8,892 nucleotides of DNA from contig CAZDXN010000027.1 in assembly GCA_964509695.1 (NCBI GenBank), positions 1 through 8,892 on the forward strand. Reading direction: 5' to 3'. Positions 5,773-8,892 of this stretch are shown one piece after another. The notes beneath the pieces were generated by a model. The model was not told the origin of the DNA. It worked only from the letters and a program-made list of their open reading frames with translations, and made no database searches. Position 1 is the stretch's first letter; every line of letters begins with the position of its first letter. The stretch is from 2-01-FULL-50-23 sp964509695 (GTDB lineage: Bacteria > Patescibacteriota > Microgenomatia > UBA1400 > MFAQ01). Both the position numbers and the translations under genes were made by a program.

Positions 5773-7230
5773 ATGATACAGGCAAATGAAGTTCAACCAA
5801 CCAGACTCAGAATCAGGCATGAAATCGCCGAATTTCCTCTGATAATAGAGCAAAATCCAAACACTTGGTGGCGTAGTACCGCCAAAATGCTTATAGGATT
5901 TCGCCACCGGCTGGAAGCCGAGCCAGATTTTGAAGTCAGAGAGTACTTCAACGAATATATCGGCCAATCACTGGATATTCTGCGACGCGTCATCAATCTC
6001 ATTGATATACCCGAGGAAAAAATAATTAGGCTAGCAGAACGAATGATAATGGATTTATCGATGGAAATGGCTTCATGGTTCGAACAAGAAAATCTGCCCA
6101 CAGAAACTCACTTTCTACCCTTATCCGAATTAGTAAAGTCAAAACCTGACCGTCTCAGAATTGAAGAAAGGAAAATAAACAGTGTCGCTTGTCTGATTTT
6201 ACAGGTCAAACATCCTGCAAATGACTCATGGCAAGAAATTCCTTTACCGACAAATCATAGAATTTGGCACAAAGGTGGACCGGCCCGGACGATTCTAGAA
6301 ATTGTCGCCAACGCTCCTTTGTCCATGCAACAAAACGAATTCCCCTGGCATGATTTTGACGTCGTCATTGCCGGGCATGACGGCGAGACAAACGCCGCCA
6401 TTGCCATCGGGGTTGATCCAGATGGGATCGAACACATGGGCGAAGAAAATCTCAATTTTGAACGGTACTGTCACGGGAGAGACACCCAACAAAACCAAGT
6501 TTGTCTTGGGGCTGAAGGACTTTACTACTCCCAACCCGCTCTCATGTCCGCCATCACCGGCCACGTCAATATTGTCGGAGAATATGTAGCCAACAAAGCC
6601 ATCTATGGAATCGATCGAATGACCATTCATGGTATCGGTTTGGCCAAACAGCGGGGTCTCATGCGACTCGTCAAGGCTGTCACCGAAGGCAAGGCACTCT
6701 CCTTTGATTATCTCCCTCTGAATTCCAATTTTGACATGGGTGTCTATGTCTTGTTTCTGGCCAAGAGGTGGTCTGCAAATGAGAAATTACCCAAGCGCCT
6801 ACAAAAAATGTATTACCTACTCCAACAGATGGGGCAGGTACGGGAAGGAGAAAATGATATTTTTCAAGTCCTGGAAAGAGCTCACCTAGAAAATCCATTT
6901 TTTGATTTTGATAGTGAAGTTCGCTTTCCAATTGATGTCGTCAGATGGAAATCGCGAAAAATTGTCAAACAGATCGACCGAGAATTTGCCTGGAAATTTG
7001 GTTTTCCTACCGTTCTTGACGTTCAAAGAGACCCGGGTGACGATATCCCATCAAGAATATCACTAGATGGCTTTAATCCCTCTCCTGACGAGACTGACTT
7101 TATAGAAAAATGGAAAATATTTATCAACAGATCAAGAAGTAGAACCGCAAAACAAAAACGTATCGACACAACCCCCTACGACAGAATTTTTGGCGAAAAT
7201 CTTGACGACCTCATCCTCCTTGAGGAATAA
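5773..7230 (+). CDS. Putative nucleotidyltransferase, poly(A) polymerase/CCA-enzyme-like
   Basis: The 485-residue protein carries motifs of the class II nucleotidyltransferase fold. HKGGPAR (166-172) matches the GGxxR nucleotide-binding turn; DFD (194-196) matches the paired metal-binding aspartates; GRDTQQN (235-241) resembles the RDFTIN motif. AKQRGLMRLVKAVTEGKALS (291-310) resembles the neck segment (DPLRxLRAxRFAxxL) of poly(A) polymerase and CCA-adding enzymes. Distance from GG to DxD is about ten residues longer than usual, and the Asp after GGxxR is replaced by Thr. A 160-residue N-terminal helical region and the C-terminal half match nothing I know. Substrate is unknown: tRNA, other RNA or a small molecule are possible. 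There is no signal peptide or membrane span. The ATG is set by the adjacent -10 box. The gene is divergent from csp and convergent with the membrane-protein gene. Confidence 0.75.
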   Translation: MIQANEVQPTRLRIRHEIAEFPLIIEQNPNTWWRSTAKMLIGFRHRLEAEPDFEVREYFNEYIGQSLDILRRVINLIDIPEEKIIRLAERMIMDLSMEMASWFEQENLPTETHFLPLSELVKSKPDRLRIEERKINSVACLILQVKHPANDSWQEIPLPTNHRIWHKGGPARTILEIVANAPLSMQQNEFPWHDFDVVIAGHDGETNAAIAIGVDPDGIEHMGEENLNFERYCHGRDTQQNQVCLGAEGLYYSQPALMSAITGHVNIVGEYVANKAIYGIDRMTIHGIGLAKQRGLMRLVKAVTEGKALSFDYLPLNSNFDMGVYVLFLAKRWSANEKLPKRLQKMYYLLQQMGQVREGENDIFQVLERAHLENPFFDFDSEVRFPIDVVRWKSRKIVKQIDREFAWKFGFPTVLDVQRDPGDDIPSRISLDGFNPSPDETDFIEKWKIFINRSRSRTAKQKRIDTTPYDRIFGENLDDLILLEE

Positions 7231-7232
7231 AT

Positions 7233-8792
7233 CTATTTCACGATGCTGAAAGTATCCACCGATTCCTTGATTATTTTCTCATACTTCTCCCACGACTCTA
7301 CCGGCACTCTCGCCTTTATTACAAAACCAACGCCACTCTGAGTCCGATATTCAACCATATAAAACCGCTGCCGCATGTTTATCTTAGCAATGACCCCATC
7401 AAAATCGATAATAAACACAAACCTAGTCAGCCCAGTTTCTTCTTGTTTCTCTTCATACGGATCTTCCACCAAGACCGGGTTTTCTAACCCCGATTTCCCA
7501 GCAGCCAGAGATTCTTTAAATAATTTCAAATAGTTTCCCGTGTCTGCCACTTTTCCTTGCGCTAGCGAGCTCACTTCAATCATTGCCCAGTCGGTCGGGC
7601 CGGCCACTGGTTTTTTGATTACCCCTTCTGATTTCTCAGTCTTTACCGCTTCCCACCCAGCCGGAAAATTAATTTCCCATCCCTTTTCACTTTTATAAAC
7701 ATCATCTGACAACCTCGGTGTTTCCTCTTTTATCGTTTGGACAGTTCTATTCTCCGTCTCCGTTTGTGAACCAAGTTTTATAGATCCACCCCCAACTGAA
7801 AGGTCAACCTTTCCTCCAAAGGCGACGATCAACCCTGCAAATGCCGTTCCCAAAACTACAAGGCCCAAGATGACGCCCAAGACAAAGGCAAAAATTCTCT
7901 TCTTCAAACTCAACTTTTCTTTCTCCTCTTTAAGTTTCCCCAGTTTGGTGAGGTAAATTACCGCCACAACCACACCCAAACCAGCAATACCTGTCACCAA
8001 TCCCAACGTCGCCCCCAAGTTAAAGAACTGGCCCACCAGACTTCTCCCCAGCTCCGCCATCCACAGTGCCATTGGCGGTTTGGAATTGGCGGTAATCATC
8101 TCAAAAATACTACCCGCACCCACCCCGATCAATTTCGCCACAAATCCAGAAATCAATAGAAGCCAGGCCGTCCCACCAATCCGATCAGTCAATCCCACAC
8201 CCAAGAAATAATGTCCCGCGCCAATGCCAACTGTCAACAACAACAGAGTGATCCAGACCAATGTCAGATACCCCAATATGGTTTTTACCTGGCCAAGCCC
8301 TTCGATAATTGGCTTTGTTTGCTCTGGTTTCATCCCCACTATCTGAAAGGCATCTTCCACTGGTGTTTGTGCGTTCAACTTGGCAAGCGCCGGTTGTCCA
8401 AAGGCAACCACCGGCAAGTCCCATTCTTTGACCGGTAGATACAAAACCAACTCCTTGCTCTTCCCATTTACGTAGCCCAACAATCGATCAAGATTGGTCT
8501 CAATCAATTCGCGGAAACGATCCGCCGTTAATTCCTTGTCGATATACAACAATCTCAACATTTCTTTCGACATCCCCGTTGGGCCTCCCTGCTGTCTCAC
8601 CGACTCCCGTGACTGTGACAACGATTCCGTTATCTGATTTTGCAATTGTTGGTAGACTCCGCCCTTGTCCAAGGCCGTCTTCCAAAAACTCGGTGAGAGA
8701 ACTCGAAATTTTAACGCCCCCACCAAAAGAAAACTCAAAAATACAAAGAAAAAGACTACTCCAAGACCGGCCCTTAATATTCTCTTGATCAT
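7233..8792 (-). CDS. Five-TM membrane protein with PsbP/DUF1795-like outer domain
   Basis: The 519-residue product begins with a basic tip and TM1 (about 8-28). An outer domain of about 140 residues follows, starting SPSFWKTALDKGGVYQQLQN. TM2 (172-193), TM3 (206-230), TM4 (252-281) and TM5 (299-325) come next, with a strongly basic and acidic loop (282-299) on the inner side. The C-terminal part (366-519) should lie outside. It starts KGWEINFPAGWEAV and ends in a YEKIIKESVDTFSI helix, the pattern seen in PsbP/DUF1795 (Mog1-like fold) domains attached to bacterial membrane proteins. Function is unknown; an envelope or surface role is inferred. An in-frame TGA 12 nt upstream makes ATG 8792 the first usable methionine; no strong Shine-Dalgarno is present. 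It stands alone, converging on the nucleotidyltransferase gene. Confidence 0.85.
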   Translation of the reverse strand: MIKRILRAGLGVVFFFVFLSFLLVGALKFRVLSPSFWKTALDKGGVYQQLQNQITESLSQSRESVRQQGGPTGMSKEMLRLLYIDKELTADRFRELIETNLDRLLGYVNGKSKELVLYLPVKEWDLPVVAFGQPALAKLNAQTPVEDAFQIVGMKPEQTKPIIEGLGQVKTILGYLTLVWITLLLLTVGIGAGHYFLGVGLTDRIGGTAWLLLISGFVAKLIGVGAGSIFEMITANSKPPMALWMAELGRSLVGQFFNLGATLGLVTGIAGLGVVVAVIYLTKLGKLKEEKEKLSLKKRIFAFVLGVILGLVVLGTAFAGLIVAFGGKVDLSVGGGSIKLGSQTETENRTVQTIKEETPRLSDDVYKSEKGWEINFPAGWEAVKTEKSEGVIKKPVAGPTDWAMIEVSSLAQGKVADTGNYLKLFKESLAAGKSGLENPVLVEDPYEEKQEETGLTRFVFIIDFDGVIAKINMRQRFYMVEYRTQSGVGFVIKARVPVESWEKYEKIIKESVDTFSIVK

Positions 8793-8804
8793 GTCTGTCC
8801 ATCC

Positions 8805-8834
8805 ATCTCACCATAAAAAGCCCATTGCTGTCAA
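8805..8834 (-). promoter_or_regulatory. Promoter for the membrane-protein gene, possibly IS-derived -35
   Basis: A perfect TTGACA (8834-8829) is followed after 18 nt by TGAGAT (8810-8805; three of six matches), which is supported by an upstream TG giving TGGTGAGAT. The ATG at 8792 comes 12 nt later, so the leader is very short. The -35 coincides with the TGTCAAG tip of the suspected insertion-sequence end. Confidence 0.45.
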
Positions 8835-8892
8835 GTTTGTGTCCTGGACACCTAGATAGAGAACGGTTGTTCTCCTTTCTGTTTAAGGTAAT
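8829..8892. mobile_element. Possible insertion-sequence end, partial
   Basis: From TGTCAAG (8829) to the right edge the sequence holds two neighbouring perfect palindromes, GTGTCC-T-GGACAC (8839-8851) and GAGAAC-GGTT-GTTCTC (8859-8874). It also holds a 12-codon reading-frame tail pointing inwards from the edge. A TGT-type tip, dense dyad symmetry and a gene ending just inside resemble the end of an IS3/IS481-like element with an integrase-core transposase. The rest lies outside the window, so the identification is tentative. The alternative is an operator upstream of the membrane-protein promoter. Confidence 0.3.
8852..8892 (-). CDS. Possible C-terminal tail of a transposase or other gene
   Basis: A minus-strand frame open from the right edge encodes YLKQKGEQPFSI and stops with TAG at 8854-8852. 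Integrase-core transposases often end shortly after a TPxEYL-like motif, so YLKQKG could be such a tail, and its position inside the suspected element fits. Twelve residues cannot identify a family. Another minus frame is also open from the edge, running past 8814 in the wrong frame over the membrane-protein gene. Confidence 0.22.
   Translation of the reverse strand, partial: YLKQKGEQPFSI

Noticed and set aside
6295..6630. 111-codon minus-strand ORF inside the nucleotidyltransferase gene
   Set aside because: It is antisense to the GGxxR/DxD motif region, which fixes the true frame on the plus strand.
8500..8892. Minus-strand frame open from the right edge through 8814 to 8500
   Set aside because: It overlaps the well-supported signal and first outer domain of the five-TM protein in another frame; its composition is unconvincing, and the openness is probably chance.
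1..8892. CRISPR array, tRNA, rRNA or long direct repeats
   Set aside because: I saw no regularly spaced repeats, cloverleaf-like sequence or rRNA-like stretches on either strand.

Overview
The window looks like a piece of a bacterial chromosome, most likely from a Candidate Phyla Radiation (Patescibacteria) genome. The grounds are tightly packed small genes of unrecognised families, a membrane-anchored TraG/HerA-type ATPase in an operon with unfamiliar helical proteins, moderate GC, and UGA used as a stop codon (the ATPase-linked S41 protein and the 83-residue protein both end in TGA, so this is not an SR1/Gracilibacteria-type code). The assignment is inference; no rRNA or other marker gene is present.

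Layout from left to right. (1) 1-500, minus strand: a two-gene fragment. An unfinished ORF runs off the left edge and overlaps a 66-residue ORF that has an excellent Shine-Dalgarno. Upstream of these lie a sigma70-like promoter (TTGACA-17-TAGACT) and a leader with a GNRA-loop hairpin followed by nine U residues, which looks like an attenuator. (2) 501-5352, minus strand: a five-gene cluster, read in the order S41-type C-terminal-processing-protease homologue with a J-domain-like insert, 815-residue membrane-anchored P-loop ATPase of the VirD4/TraG/HerA class, then three small proteins of 120, 153 and 83 residues. Spacing of 1-39 nt suggests co-transcription. (3) 5404-5668, minus strand: a cold-shock-domain protein with a strong intrinsic terminator. 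(4) 5761-7230, plus strand: a 485-residue protein with nucleotidyltransferase motifs resembling class II poly(A) polymerase/CCA-adding enzymes. It is divergent from the cold-shock gene and has a perfect TATAAT only 6 nt before its ATG. (5) 7233-8792, minus strand: a five-TM membrane protein with a PsbP/DUF1795-like outer domain, converging on the nucleotidyltransferase gene with a 2-nt gap. (6) 8829-8892: palindromes, a TGTCAAG end and a short transposase-tail-like reading frame, which may be the end of an insertion sequence.

The most interesting unit is region 2. A membrane-anchored, possibly catalytically altered S41 protein carrying a degenerate J-like domain is linked to a membrane-anchored translocation-type ATPase and three small helical partners. 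This could be a minimal envelope translocation machine specific to this lineage. The second theme is -10 boxes sitting 6-8 nt upstream of start codons (S41, ATPase and nucleotidyltransferase genes), suggesting leaderless or near-leaderless mRNAs.
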